Below are positions 9,213-16,923 of a DNA stretch of 64,000 bases, one piece after another. How positions within the stretch are numbered: position 1 is the stretch's first letter; every line of letters starts with the position of its first letter. A program made the position numbers and the translations under genes. The notes under the pieces are model-generated. The model saw nothing but the letters and a program-made list of their open reading frames with translations, searched no databases and was not told the origin of the DNA. This DNA comes from Streptomyces sp. NBC_01351 (GTDB taxonomy: Bacteria; Actinomycetota; Actinomycetes; Streptomycetales; Streptomycetaceae), in NCBI RefSeq assembly GCF_036237315.1, contig NZ_CP108356.1, forward strand, positions 6,577,501 to 6,641,500, read 5' to 3'.

Positions 9213-10786
9213 CCTCCGGTCGGGGCCAGGACGAGCGGGGCCGATCCGGCACGGCCGCGGGGGCGCCGGCAGCCGTGCCGGCAGTCGCAGCCGGAGTCGC
9301 GCCGGTTCCCGCAGCCGCTGCTGCCCCGGCTCCCGCGGCCGCGCCCGCTCGCGTTGCTACCTCGGTTCCCGCAGTCGTGCCGGCTCCTGCTCCTGCTCCT
9401 GCGGTTGCTTCCGCTCCCGCAGCCGCTGCTGCCTCGGCTCCTGCGGCGCCCGCGCCCACCCCCGCGCCGGTCGGAGCCGCAGACGAGTCGGCAGCCGTGC
9501 CGGCAGTCGCGCCCGTGCCGGCAGCCGGAGCCGCGCCCGCTCCCGCAGCCGCTGCTGCCCCGGCTCGCGCAGCCGCGCCCGGTCGCGTTGCTGCCTCGGC
9601 TCCCACTCCCACTCCCACTCCCGCTTCCGCTTCCGCGGCCGTGCAGGTTCCCGCTCCCGTGTTGGCAGCCGCGCCCGGTCCCGCCCCCGCCGGAGGCGGG
9701 CTGCGGGGGGCGGGCTTTGGGCCTGCGCGGTCCGGTCCGGCCGCATCCGGGGGTTTCCCGGATTCCCCGCGGGCGGCGGCAGCGGCAGGGCGGGTCGTGA
9801 TGTGTCTGCGGTTGCACCCCGCCGAAGGGGGGTCGCTCGGGGCCGAGGCGTACGCCGGGGTGCTCGCGCTGCTCGGCGGGCTGACCCCGGCCGTGCAGGC
9901 GCTGCCGCCCGACGCCGCCCTCGCCGATGTGCGGGGCGCGCTGCGGTACTTCGGCTGTGACGCCGTCCGGCTGGCCGCCGTGGTCCGGGTGCGGGCACTC
10001 GCCCTCTACGGGGTGGACGCCGCCGTCGGCGTGGCCGGCAACCCCATGCTGGCCCGGGCGGCGGCCCGCGAGGCCCGGCCCGGGGAGACCCTGGTGGTCC
10101 CCGACGAGCCCGCCGCGGTGCGGGAGTTCCTCGCCGGCAAACCCGTCGGCGCCCTTGACGGGGTCGGTCCCAAGGCCGCCCGCACGCTGTGCTCCTACGG
10201 TCTCGACTCCGTCGGCAGGGTCGCCGCCGCACCGCCCGCGGCGCTGCGGCGGATCCTCGGGGCCCGGCTCGGCCGTGAGGTGCACGAACGGGCCCTGGGC
10301 ATCGACCGGACCCCCGTCCGGCCGGGATCCGCCGCCCGGACCATCGCCGCCGAGCGCGCCTTCGACCTGGACGAGCTGGATCCGGCACGGCACCGGCGGG
10401 CGCTGCTCTCGCTGACCGAGGAACTCGGCGCCCGGCTTCGTACACGAGAACAGGGCCGCGGCCAGGTCTGCCGCAGCCTCTCGCTCACCGTGCGCTGCGC
10501 CGACCGCACCACCCTCACGCGCACCCGCACGCTCGGCGAACCCACCGCGCACACCCCCACCCTGACCGCCACGGCCTACTCCCTCTACGAGGGCCTCGGC
10601 CTCCAGCGGGCCAGGGTCCGCGCGCTGTCCCTGCGGGTCGAGGACCTGGGCCCGGCCGAAGGGGCCGCGCGGCAGCTCAGCCTCGACCCCGAGGACGAGA
10701 AGGCCCGCCGGCTGGAGGCCGTCACGGACCGGGTCCGGGCGCGGTTCGGGCCGCACGTCATCGCGCGCGGCACGCTCGCGGCGTGA
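9209..10786 (+). CDS. DNA polymerase Y-family protein, ImuB-like, with long Ala/Pro-rich leader
   Basis: Starts at ATG 9209, overlapping the dnaE2 stop, and encodes 525 residues. Residues 1 to about 195 are almost only Ala, Pro, Val and Gly. The Y-family body follows: palm remnants, a VAGNPMLARAAAREARPG fingers segment, the HhH motif VGALDGVGPKAARTLCSYGL, and a little-finger domain ending near GPHVIARGTLAA. The usual catalytic HxDxDxFF is replaced by MCLRLHP, and SxDE by PPDA, so the metal-binding acids are not visible. This resembles ImuB, a non-catalytic hub of the DnaE2 mutasome. An alternative start at 9797 or 9800 would remove the leader but has no convincing ribosome-binding site. Confidence 0.85.
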   Translation: MTSGRGQDERGRSGTAAGAPAAVPAVAAGVAPVPAAAAAPAPAAAPARVATSVPAVVPAPAPAPAVASAPAAAAASAPAAPAPTPAPVGAADESAAVPAVAPVPAAGAAPAPAAAAAPARAAAPGRVAASAPTPTPTPASASAAVQVPAPVLAAAPGPAPAGGGLRGAGFGPARSGPAASGGFPDSPRAAAAAGRVVMCLRLHPAEGGSLGAEAYAGVLALLGGLTPAVQALPPDAALADVRGALRYFGCDAVRLAAVVRVRALALYGVDAAVGVAGNPMLARAAAREARPGETLVVPDEPAAVREFLAGKPVGALDGVGPKAARTLCSYGLDSVGRVAAAPPAALRRILGARLGREVHERALGIDRTPVRPGSAARTIAAERAFDLDELDPARHRRALLSLTEELGARLRTREQGRGQVCRSLSLTVRCADRTTLTRTRTLGEPTAHTPTLTATAYSLYEGLGLQRARVRALSLRVEDLGPAEGAARQLSLDPEDEKARRLEAVTDRVRARFGPHVIARGTLAA

Positions 10787-10899
10787 CGGGGTTCCGGGGG
10801 CGTGTCGCCGGTGCGCCGCTCGACACGCGATTTTTTACCGACGCGTAACTTCCAACTCTTGCTACTCGCCCGTAATTTGTGGGCAGCAGCTCCCCCCTT

Positions 10900-10913
10900 G
10901 TGATCCGGATCAC
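10900..10913. promoter_or_regulatory. perfect Crp-like palindrome upstream of the lipase gene
   Basis: GTGATCCGGATCAC is a perfect 14-bp palindrome fitting the Crp-type half sites GTGA-N6-TCAC. It lies 55 bp before the lipase start, downstream of an AT-rich stretch (10830-10885) that could hold the promoter. Binding is inference. Confidence 0.45.
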
Positions 10914-10967
10914 GGGACGAACCCCCACGCCCCATCCCCTTGAGTCGACCCGCAAGGAGATCACACG

Positions 10968-11828
10968 ATGCTGCCCTGGAGACGACTGCTCCGCCAGCTG
11001 GCCGTCCTCACCCTCACCGCCGCCGCGCTCGTCGCCCCCACCGGCGCCGCACAGGCATCCACCGCCCCCAGCAGCGGCTGGAACAACTGGTCCTGCAAGC
11101 CGTCCGCCGCGCACCCGCGCCCCGTCGTGCTCGTGCACGGCACCTTCGGCAACTCGTGGGACAACTGGCTGGGCTTCGCGCCGTACCTCGTGCACCGCGG
11201 CTACTGCGTCTACTCGCTCGACTACGGCCAACTGCCCGGCGTGCCCCTCTTCAACGGACTCGGCCCCATCGACAAGTCCGCCGAACAGCTCGACGTCTTC
11301 GTCGACAAGGTCCTCGCCGCCACCGGCGCCGCGAAGACCGACATCGTCGGCCACTCGCAGGGCGGAATGATGCCCCGCTACTACCTGAAGTTCCTCGGCG
11401 GAGCCGAGAAGGTCAACGCCCTGGTGGGGCTCGCCCCCGACAACCACGGCACCGACCTGCTCGGCTTCACCAAGCTCCTCCCGTACTTCCCCGGCGCCGA
11501 GCACCTGATCAGCACCGCGACGCCGGGCCTCGCCGACCAGATCGCCGGATCCGCCTTCCAGCAGAAGCTGAACGCGGGCGGGGACACCGTCCCCGGCGTG
11601 AAGTACACGGTGATCGCGACCAAGTACGACGAGGTGGTGACCCCGTGGCGGAGCGCCTTCCTCGACGGGCCGAACGTACGCAACGTCGTGCTCCAGGACC
11701 TCTGCTTCCTGGACCTCTCGGAGCACGTCGCCATCGGACTCACCGACCGGATCGCCTGGCACGAGGCGCTCAACGCCCTCGACCCGGCACACGCCGAACG
11801 GACCACCTGCGCCTCGGTCTTCGACTGA
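10968..11828 (+). CDS. secreted triacylglycerol lipase (alpha/beta hydrolase, Lipase_2 type)
   Basis: 286 residues with a Sec-type signal peptide (MLPWRRLLRQ, hydrophobic core to about residue 25, probable cleavage after AQA at residue 30). The mature enzyme has the oxyanion VHGT motif (residues 56-59) and the nucleophile elbow GHSQGG with Ser130. The acid is probably in TKYDEVVTP and the His in LSEHVAIG, as in Streptomyces secreted lipases and esterases. Four Cys (C43, C80 and two near the C-terminus) may form disulfides outside the cell. AAGGAGA precedes the ATG. It converges on the LPMO gene, 10 bp away. Confidence 0.9.
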   Translation: MLPWRRLLRQLAVLTLTAAALVAPTGAAQASTAPSSGWNNWSCKPSAAHPRPVVLVHGTFGNSWDNWLGFAPYLVHRGYCVYSLDYGQLPGVPLFNGLGPIDKSAEQLDVFVDKVLAATGAAKTDIVGHSQGGMMPRYYLKFLGGAEKVNALVGLAPDNHGTDLLGFTKLLPYFPGAEHLISTATPGLADQIAGSAFQQKLNAGGDTVPGVKYTVIATKYDEVVTPWRSAFLDGPNVRNVVLQDLCFLDLSEHVAIGLTDRIAWHEALNALDPAHAERTTCASVFD

Positions 11829-11838
11829 CGGCCAGGGG

Positions 11839-12852
11839 CTAGCGCCCGTGGCGGCCCGTCGTCGTCGACGTACGGCGGCGGGCCAGCCCGAACAGCACGG
11901 CCGCACCCACGGCGAGGACACCGGCCCCGGCGATCGCGATCGTCGGGGTGGTGCTGTTCCCGCCGGTCTCCGCGAGGTTCTGCGCGCTGCGCGTCGCGGC
12001 CGGGGCGGCGGTGGGCGTCGCAGCCGAATTCCCGTTCGTTTTCGGGTCGTTGTCGCCGTGGCCGTTGTGCTCCACCGTGGACTTGTCCGCCCCGGCGGCG
12101 ATCTGCTGGTCCGTCGGCGCCGAAGGGGCCGCGCTCGTGCCGGCGCCGGCGGTGGCACTCGCCTTGGCGGTGGGCTTGGCGGTCGGCTCGGGGCCGGCCG
12201 TGGTGCCGCCGTCCTTGCCGAAGACCACGTCCGAGCAGGTGTAGAAGGCCTCCGGGCTGTCCGAGCGCTGCCAGATGCTGTAGATCAGGTGGCGGCCGGA
12301 CTTCTGCGGGACGGTGCCGGAGAACACGTACTCGCCGTTCTGCATGCCGGGGTCGGTGGCCTTCGCGAACGGGGCCGGCTCCAGGTCGGACCACTTCAGC
12401 GGCTGCGAGGGGTCGTACCCGTCCTTCGTCACGTACAGCTCGAAGGAACCCCTGTGCGGGGCGGTCCCCTTGTAGCGGAAGGTGTGCGCGCCCGCCGTCA
12501 TCGGGCTCGCCGGCCAGTCGGCGCGGGCCAGGTCCAGGCCCTGGTACTTGTCGTTGCCCGCGGAGCACAGCTGGCCGTTCGGGATCAACGCCTTGTGGTT
12601 CCCGGCCGCGTTGGCGATGTTCACCGCGTTCCAGTCGTAGAAGGCCTGCGCCCCGCTCGCCGCGACGGCCGCCTTGCACGCCGCCGACCTCGGGGACTCC
12701 GGCCCCTCCGCGTAGCACGCCGCCACCCGGCTGACCGGGTCCGTCATCGAGCCGTGCGCGGCCGCCGGAGCGGCGGCGTACGCGGCCACGGCGAGCGGGG
12801 CGAGGGCGACGGCGGCGATACGGGTCACGGTGCGGCGGCTGGGTGCGGGCAT
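11839..12852 (-). CDS. AA10 lytic polysaccharide monooxygenase, sortase-anchored
   Basis: 337 residues. A signal peptide ends at AAA, so the mature chain begins with His33 (HGSMTDPVSR), the N-terminal copper-binding His of AA10 (former CBM33) LPMOs. The catalytic domain runs to about residue 210, with Cys pairs and conserved YKGTAPH and FYTCSDVVF blocks. It oxidatively cleaves chitin or cellulose. A long Thr/Ala/Pro/Gly-rich linker follows, then LAETG (residues 293-297), a hydrophobic helix and an ARRR tail. That is a class E-type sortase signal, so the enzyme should be fixed to the cell wall rather than released. Confidence 0.92.
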   Translation of the reverse strand: MPAPSRRTVTRIAAVALAPLAVAAYAAAPAAAHGSMTDPVSRVAACYAEGPESPRSAACKAAVAASGAQAFYDWNAVNIANAAGNHKALIPNGQLCSAGNDKYQGLDLARADWPASPMTAGAHTFRYKGTAPHRGSFELYVTKDGYDPSQPLKWSDLEPAPFAKATDPGMQNGEYVFSGTVPQKSGRHLIYSIWQRSDSPEAFYTCSDVVFGKDGGTTAGPEPTAKPTAKASATAGAGTSAAPSAPTDQQIAAGADKSTVEHNGHGDNDPKTNGNSAATPTAAPAATRSAQNLAETGGNSTTPTIAIAGAGVLAVGAAVLFGLARRRTSTTTGRHGR

Positions 12853-13015
12853 GGCGGATCTCCTTAGGGCACAAGGCAGGGGTGCGCCGAGGGAAGGGAC
12901 CGTGGGCTGAGCGGCGTCGCCCCCCGACGACGCCGCTTCCGGCCCTCCCTGGCCCGGCCAAACTAACCGCCCGCACCCCGGCTTTCGCCGCCTGAGGCCC
13001 GCCGGAGAGGATCCT

Positions 13016-13064
13016 TAGGGTCCGCTTAAGGCAGGGGTAAGAAGGCGCTCAGGAACGGGGCTTT
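13016..13064. repeat. attL, 49-bp direct repeat
   Basis: Identical over 49 bp to 30795-30843, starting TAGGGTCCGCTTAAGG and ending GGAACGGGGCTTT. It lies upstream of the LPMO gene on the chromosome side and before the first element gene. It does not look like a tRNA 3' end: there is no T-arm sequence or CCA-proximal stem. AICEs usually insert into tRNA genes, so this target is unusual. Confidence 0.92.
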
Positions 13065-13144
13065 GCGGAGCCCCTGCGCCCCAAGGGTTCCGGCTCCCCC
13101 GCGTCCATGACAGTCCAGGCAGATCCGGCTTGTGCCGCCTCCGG

Positions 13145-13164
13145 TGGCTCCCCGATTGGCTCCC
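13145..13164. repeat. candidate integrase arm sites at attL (TGGCTCCC x2)
   Basis: TGGCTCCC occurs at 13145-13152 and 13157-13164, a 12-bp period. The same octamer with the same 12-bp period occurs inside attR (30705-30712, 30717-30724). Paired direct repeats at matching places inside both ends are what arm-type integrase-binding sites look like. This is inference from symmetry. Confidence 0.5.
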
Positions 13165-13183
13165 CGAGGGCTGCCGCTGACGT

Positions 13184-13411
13184 TCAGGCTTTGGGGCGCC
13201 TCCACACATCGGGGCCTCCGCCCTCCCACGTGATCGGCCCGTCCTCGCTGACGTCTACGTCCTCCAGACCGGCGCGGCGCAGAAACTCGGCAACATCCCT
13301 GGGGGAGTGCGCGCGCCCTAGGTCCGCGTCCACGCCCAGCGCATGCACGGTGACCTTGCGGCCACCCTGCGGTGACACCGGATGCACGATGATCTCCGTC
13401 TGATCCGACAT
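13184..13411 (-). CDS. small hypothetical protein
   Basis: 75 residues beginning MSDQTEIIVHPV. It is acidic in its second half, with a helix-like SPRDVAEFLRRAG segment and no membrane helix or Cys. It lies 23 bp downstream of the DUF6233 gene on the same strand, so the two are probably one transcript. I recognise no function. It is the first gene inside attL and may be cargo. Confidence 0.65.
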   Translation of the reverse strand: MSDQTEIIVHPVSPQGGRKVTVHALGVDADLGRAHSPRDVAEFLRRAGLEDVDVSEDGPITWEGGGPDVWRRPKA

Positions 13412-13434
13412 GCCCCCAGCCTGCCGCCGCGCCG

Positions 13435-13770
13435 TCAGTCCAGCACGCCGAGCGCGTTGTCCGGTCGGCAGTGGGTGCAGGCCTCCACGCCTTCGGCTAG
13501 GGCACGACGGGCGGCGTCACGCTCGACTGGCAGGCAACGAGACCGGGTGTCCCAGCAGCTTCCTACATGGACGCGGACCGGCGCCCGGCCGACGCCGATT
13601 CCGTGTTCGAGTAGCCAGTCCGGCGGAGGGGCAGGCGGTACCCGCTTGGCCTCAGAGGCCAGACGCTGCTCCTCAGCCTGGATCCACCCGCGCGTGCGCT
13701 CAAGGTCACCGATCTGCACCCGCTCCAGGAAACGCAGAAGGTCGAGTCGGGAGGGCTGAATATCGGACAT
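13435..13770 (-). CDS. DUF6233 family protein
   Basis: 111 residues from ATG 13770. The pattern fits DUF6233 as I know it from Streptomyces accessory regions: an N-terminal helical RLDLLRFLERVQIGDLERT segment, a central PPDWLLEHGIGVGRAPVRVHVG strand region, and a C-terminal RALAEGVEACTHCRPDNALG with a CxxC-type pair. Function is unknown; these short proteins are abundant in mobile elements. The frame is open further upstream, but the start above fits the family. Confidence 0.75.
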   Translation of the reverse strand: MSDIQPSRLDLLRFLERVQIGDLERTRGWIQAEEQRLASEAKRVPPAPPPDWLLEHGIGVGRAPVRVHVGSCWDTRSRCLPVERDAARRALAEGVEACTHCRPDNALGVLD

Positions 13771-13838
13771 GTGTTCGATTCTACGCCCGGTGTCCTCATG
13801 GGTGGCCCCGAGACCTGTCCTCGGGGCAAGGGCCCTTA

Positions 13839-13887
13839 ATGGGTCAGAAGCGGTCACGGAAGGTTGGATCATCTACTTCTGACCCAT
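13839..13887. repeat. 12-bp inverted repeat with 25-bp spacer
   Basis: ATGGGTCAGAAG at 13839-13850 is exactly mirrored by CTTCTGACCCAT at 13876-13887. It lies 70 bp upstream of the DUF6233 start and may be its operator or a processed-RNA hairpin. Function unknown. Confidence 0.5.
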
Positions 13888-13936
13888 CCGCGCGGGCCAG
13901 ACCCTGCCGATGGGCTCCTGGCGCGGCCGGATGTGG

Positions 13937-13966
13937 CGGGCCCGGCACCTCCTGGTGCCGGGCCCG
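13937..13966. terminator. 13-bp GC-rich hairpin
   Basis: CGGGCCCGGCACC and GGTGCCGGGCCCG form a perfect stem with a TCCT loop. It follows the stop of the small membrane-protein gene (14045, reverse strand) and precedes the DUF6233 promoter region, so it fits an actinobacterial terminator without a strict U-tract. Confidence 0.65.
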
Positions 13967-14044
13967 TCGTGGTCGTTAGTGGTGGCCGCCGGCTGTCGTG
14001 GGCTCTCGACTCCGCACGATAGGGCGGCGGGGCCTCGCGCTGAG

Positions 14045-14350
14045 CTACATCGATGCGGCGTCAGCCACGTTCGGCTCTGCGCGCGTCTCGGTCTCCAGGT
14101 TCACCACCCACTTCTCGGGCCCTGCCGATAGCTTGGCGTGGTTACGGCGCATAGGACTGCTCCCACCCGAATTGCTGAAAGAGACCCAAATCCGCCCGCA
14201 GACACCCACGAGAGCCGCGATGGACGCAATGGACGCCGCACCTACACCCTGCAACGCCAGGGAAAGCACAAGTCCGAGAATGCCAAAAAACGCCAACAGA
14301 TCCAACAGGCGCACGATGGAGGATCTATTTGATGAGCCACGGGAAGTCAT
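14045..14350 (-). CDS. small two-helix membrane protein, divergent from the HTH/coiled-coil regulator
   Basis: 101 residues from ATG 14350, with AAGGG about eight bases ahead. Residues 12-32 and 37-57 form two hydrophobic helices. The C-terminal 40 residues are polar and probably cytoplasmic or cell-wall facing. No family recognised. It shares a 245-bp intergenic region packed with GTTGC/GCAAC dyads with the HTH/coiled-coil gene at 14596. The two are therefore probably co-regulated and may work as a pair. Confidence 0.65.
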   Translation of the reverse strand: MTSRGSSNRSSIVRLLDLLAFFGILGLVLSLALQGVGAASIASIAALVGVCGRIWVSFSNSGGSSPMRRNHAKLSAGPEKWVVNLETETRAEPNVADAASM

Positions 14351-14410
14351 GCTCTGCCCTTCAGGGTCGCAACGGGTTCGACTGACCCAACTCTGCGACA
14401 CGGATGCCTC

Positions 14411-14580
14411 GTTGCCGAAACTGCAACAGGGCGTTGCGCCAGAATGGCAACGGCGCCACCAGGGTAATGAGGACACGTTGCGAAAGCGGCAACACCCGCC
14501 ACATGACGTCACAGGGTGCACTAAAACCGACCAAACGTTGCGTTGCAAGTCCCGCAACGCAACGTTGCGCGACTTGCAAC
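14411..14580. promoter_or_regulatory. operator array: repeated GTTGC-N7-GCAAC dyads
   Basis: Four 17-bp dyads with exactly seven spacer bases lie at 14411-14427, 14477-14493, 14542-14558 and 14564-14580; a fifth copy with N9 spacing is at 14431-14451. The last two interlock with larger perfect inverted repeats (an 11-bp arm pair at 14536-14546 and 14554-14564; a 10-bp arm pair at 14542-14551 and 14571-14580). The array fills the gap between the divergent genes at 14350 and 14596. Cooperative binding by the HTH protein is the obvious hypothesis. Confidence 0.7.
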
Positions 14581-14595
14581 GAGGGGGGACCCGCC

Positions 14596-15657
14596 ATGAG
14601 CAGCCTGGAGCCGATCGACTCAGGAGTGCCTGAGGAAGGGCAGGCGCTGGCGCAAGCGCTACGAACCCTGTTCGATGCATTGGGAATCTCGATGCGGCGG
14701 TATTCTGCTCGCTGCCATACAGACTTTGGCACCGTCTCTCGCTATTTGAGTGGGAAACGCGTCCCACCCTGGGGATTCGTGAGAGATCTACTCGCAAATG
14801 TAGCCGAGCATCGAGGGCAGCCCGCAAGCGACGAAACCGTTGCGGCCCTTCGACAGATGCACGCACGGGCTCTTGGTGTCGGGAATGGCACGCGAAGAGT
14901 CGTCGAGCTACAGCAGGCACTCGAAGAGGCAGATCAGCAAGTTCGCGAGTCCATCTCACTGGAACGATTACTCCGCCAGGCGCTACAAGAGCAAGAGCGT
15001 CAAGTTTCGCAACTGAGAGTTGAACTGCAGTCCCTCCGAGCTGCGAGGGCAGCCGACCGTCAAGCCGAGAGCAAGGAGGTAGAGCTTCTAATCTCGGGAT
15101 ATCAAGACCTCAAGGATGAGCGAGACGAACTAGAGCGCGAGCTCAATCTCATTCGGAAGCAACTCGCCGAGACAACTACCGCCCGAATTGCCGCCGAAGA
15201 AAAATGCGCACAACTGGAGCGCCAACTAGAAGAAGCGGAGGAGCAGGAAGTCCTCGATTTCAGAAACGCGTCCGAACAAGAGCGGGAACGCGCAGACGCG
15301 GCGGCGGAAAAGCTCCTACGTGAGCGCGAGGAGGCCACGCGGCGGCTGCAATCCCTAGAGAAAGAAATGTCCCTCCTGCTGAAAGAGTCCGCAAGCTCAG
15401 AAACTCTCGCCGAGAAGATTGGCTATGGACCCCGCCAGGTACTCCGGCGGGTTGATTCCGCAAACAAGAAAAACCCTGGAAGCGTGGAAGAGATACTCGC
15501 AAGAGCAATCGACATCCAAACTCCGACCGAAATCACACTTACAGCCAAATTGTTGAAGTCGATGCCCGGATATATGGCCTACATGTTTCAGGATCTGCAA
15601 AAACGTACGACCCGGCCCGACATTAACTCATCAATAGGAAGGCCTGACGTGTCCTGA
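14596..15657 (+). CDS. helix-turn-helix protein with long coiled coil
   Basis: 353 residues from ATG 14596, preceded by a strong GAGGGGGG. Residues about 12-60 form an XRE-like HTH (LGISMRRYSARCHTDFGTVSRYLSG, then a PWGFVRDLLA helix). Residues about 100-290 are a nearly continuous Glu/Arg/Leu/Gln coiled coil. The C-terminus is helical. The gene uses codons rare for the host (TTA in ERLL, CTA, ATA) and is visibly AT-richer than its neighbours, which suggests recent acquisition. It faces an operator array and a divergent membrane-protein gene. It may sense or tether something through its long coiled coil; function unknown. Confidence 0.75.
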   Translation: MSSLEPIDSGVPEEGQALAQALRTLFDALGISMRRYSARCHTDFGTVSRYLSGKRVPPWGFVRDLLANVAEHRGQPASDETVAALRQMHARALGVGNGTRRVVELQQALEEADQQVRESISLERLLRQALQEQERQVSQLRVELQSLRAARAADRQAESKEVELLISGYQDLKDERDELERELNLIRKQLAETTTARIAAEEKCAQLERQLEEAEEQEVLDFRNASEQERERADAAAEKLLREREEATRRLQSLEKEMSLLLKESASSETLAEKIGYGPRQVLRRVDSANKKNPGSVEEILARAIDIQTPTEITLTAKLLKSMPGYMAYMFQDLQKRTTRPDINSSIGRPDVS

Positions 15658-15896
15658 GCATCGACGGCTTCCGGCGCTATCGGTGGTCACAGCGGAGCGA
15701 TGTCACGCCTGTAGATGCTCTGGTGACCGAGGTCCACCCTGCAGGCTTCGATCCGGTCACGGTCATCTGCGATGGGCGTCCTTTGGCGCATCTTGTCGGC
15801 ATGGCCCTCTACCCCTTCTCCTCAGAAGCGGACATGCGAAGCTGGACCGGCACGGGGCTCAGACAGGCACCCGTGCGAGCAGACAAAGGAGGATAC

Positions 15897-16334
15897 GTGC
15901 CGAACCCCAGCCCGCGCGGGACGTACTTGACGATCTCAGAGGCCCTGCGGGCAAGGATCGCCGAGGGGGCCTACCCCGACGGCCTTCCGTCCGAAGCGGA
16001 GATCGGCCGGGAGTTCGGCGTGGCGCGCACCACCGTCCGCCGCGCACTTCGCGCGCTGGAGGAAGCCGGCGACGTAACCACCGTCGCCGGGGTCGGCCGC
16101 CAGGTCGGCGGCGACGCACAGATGGCGCCATACAAGCGGATCATGACGGACCTGCTGGAGCGCATGAGGGCCGGCGAGCTGCCCGCCGGCGCTCGGCTCC
16201 CCAGCGAGGCAGAACTCTCCGAGGCCTACGGAGTCGCACGGGGCACCGTCCGCCGCGCCGTGCACGAACTGGAAGTCGCAGGGCACGTTCAAGCTCAGCA
16301 CGGTGTCGGGCGGTTCGTGAGCCCGGCGTCCTGA
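15897..16334 (+). CDS. tandem GntR-type winged-helix regulator
   Basis: Starts at GTG 15897 because AAGGAGG lies five bases ahead; 145 residues. It contains two GntR winged helices in a row. The first (about residues 5-67) has LPSEAEIGREFGVARTTVRRAL. The second (about 77-143) has LPSEAELSEAYGVARGTVRRAV. No effector-binding domain follows, so it is a minimal double DNA-binding module. In AICEs such as pSAM2 a GntR protein (KorSA) represses transfer and replication, so this is a candidate element repressor. The frame stays open upstream to 15648 with plausible codon use but no start signal, possibly a fused or decayed remnant. Confidence 0.8.
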   Translation: MPNPSPRGTYLTISEALRARIAEGAYPDGLPSEAEIGREFGVARTTVRRALRALEEAGDVTTVAGVGRQVGGDAQMAPYKRIMTDLLERMRAGELPAGARLPSEAELSEAYGVARGTVRRAVHELEVAGHVQAQHGVGRFVSPAS

Positions 16335-16359
16335 ACTTCGACAGCTGGGAGGTACTTGC

Positions 16360-16923
16360 ATGCAGTTGGCCAGGTGGGCTCACGACCTCGCGGAGTCCTT
16401 GCTCGCCGAAAGCCTGCCGAACCGGTGGGCTCATTCCCAGCGCGTCTACTCCCAGGCCCTGACGCTGGCCCCCGCCCTGGGGGAGGATGCGGAACTACTG
16501 GCCGCAGCAGCTATTGCCCACGACGTTGGGTATGCGAGGGCTGCAGTGGACACCGGGCAACACATGATCGATGGGGCGCGCTATCTGCGTGATGTCGTGG
16601 GTGCCAACCCGCGGCTGTGCAGCCTCGTGGCCTTTCACACCTCTTCCCCGTGGGAGGCATCCGAGCTGGGGCTGAACGAGATGTTGGCGGAGTTCGGCCC
16701 CGCAGAGCCCGCGCTGGTGGACGCAATCACGTACTGCGACCTGACCAGCAGCCCCGTGGGCGCGCTCGTGGATCCAGCGGAGCGGCTGACCGAGGTACTC
16801 GACCGGTACGGCCCGGATCACGTCGTGTTCCGGGCCGTGTCCGCGGCTCGACCGGAGCTGTTGGCCCGGGTCGACCGGGTACGTCAGCGCAGCTTTGAGG
16901 CAGAGCGGTCCAAGCTCAGCTGA
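16360..16923 (+). CDS. HD domain protein
   Basis: 187 residues with the metal phosphohydrolase pattern: H25 in WAHSQRVY, then HD at residues 54-55 (AIAHDVGYA), a further His in QHMIDGARYL and another in VAFHTS, and an Asp in ITYCDLTSS. HD proteins hydrolyse phosphate esters, often nucleotides. It starts 25 bp after the GntR gene on the same strand, so the two may be co-transcribed. Its stop overlaps the convergent NUDIX gene by eight bases. Related genes are common in Streptomyces AICEs next to NUDIX genes; the substrate is unknown. Confidence 0.85.
   Translation: MQLARWAHDLAESLLAESLPNRWAHSQRVYSQALTLAPALGEDAELLAAAAIAHDVGYARAAVDTGQHMIDGARYLRDVVGANPRLCSLVAFHTSSPWEASELGLNEMLAEFGPAEPALVDAITYCDLTSSPVGALVDPAERLTEVLDRYGPDHVVFRAVSAARPELLARVDRVRQRSFEAERSKLS

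Noticed and set aside
13016..13064. tRNA 3' end as the integration target
   Set aside because: No T-arm consensus, acceptor stem or anticodon arm can be built from the repeat and its flanks at either end.
14404..14595. 64-residue N-terminal extension of the HTH/coiled-coil protein
   Set aside because: The extension would be encoded by the operator array itself, is Cys/Arg/Thr-rich, and ATG 14596 has a strong ribosome-binding site.
15648..15896. Upstream extension of the tandem GntR gene
   Set aside because: The frame is open with plausible codons, but no start has a ribosome-binding site, while AAGGAGG precisely precedes GTG 15897. Kept only as a note.
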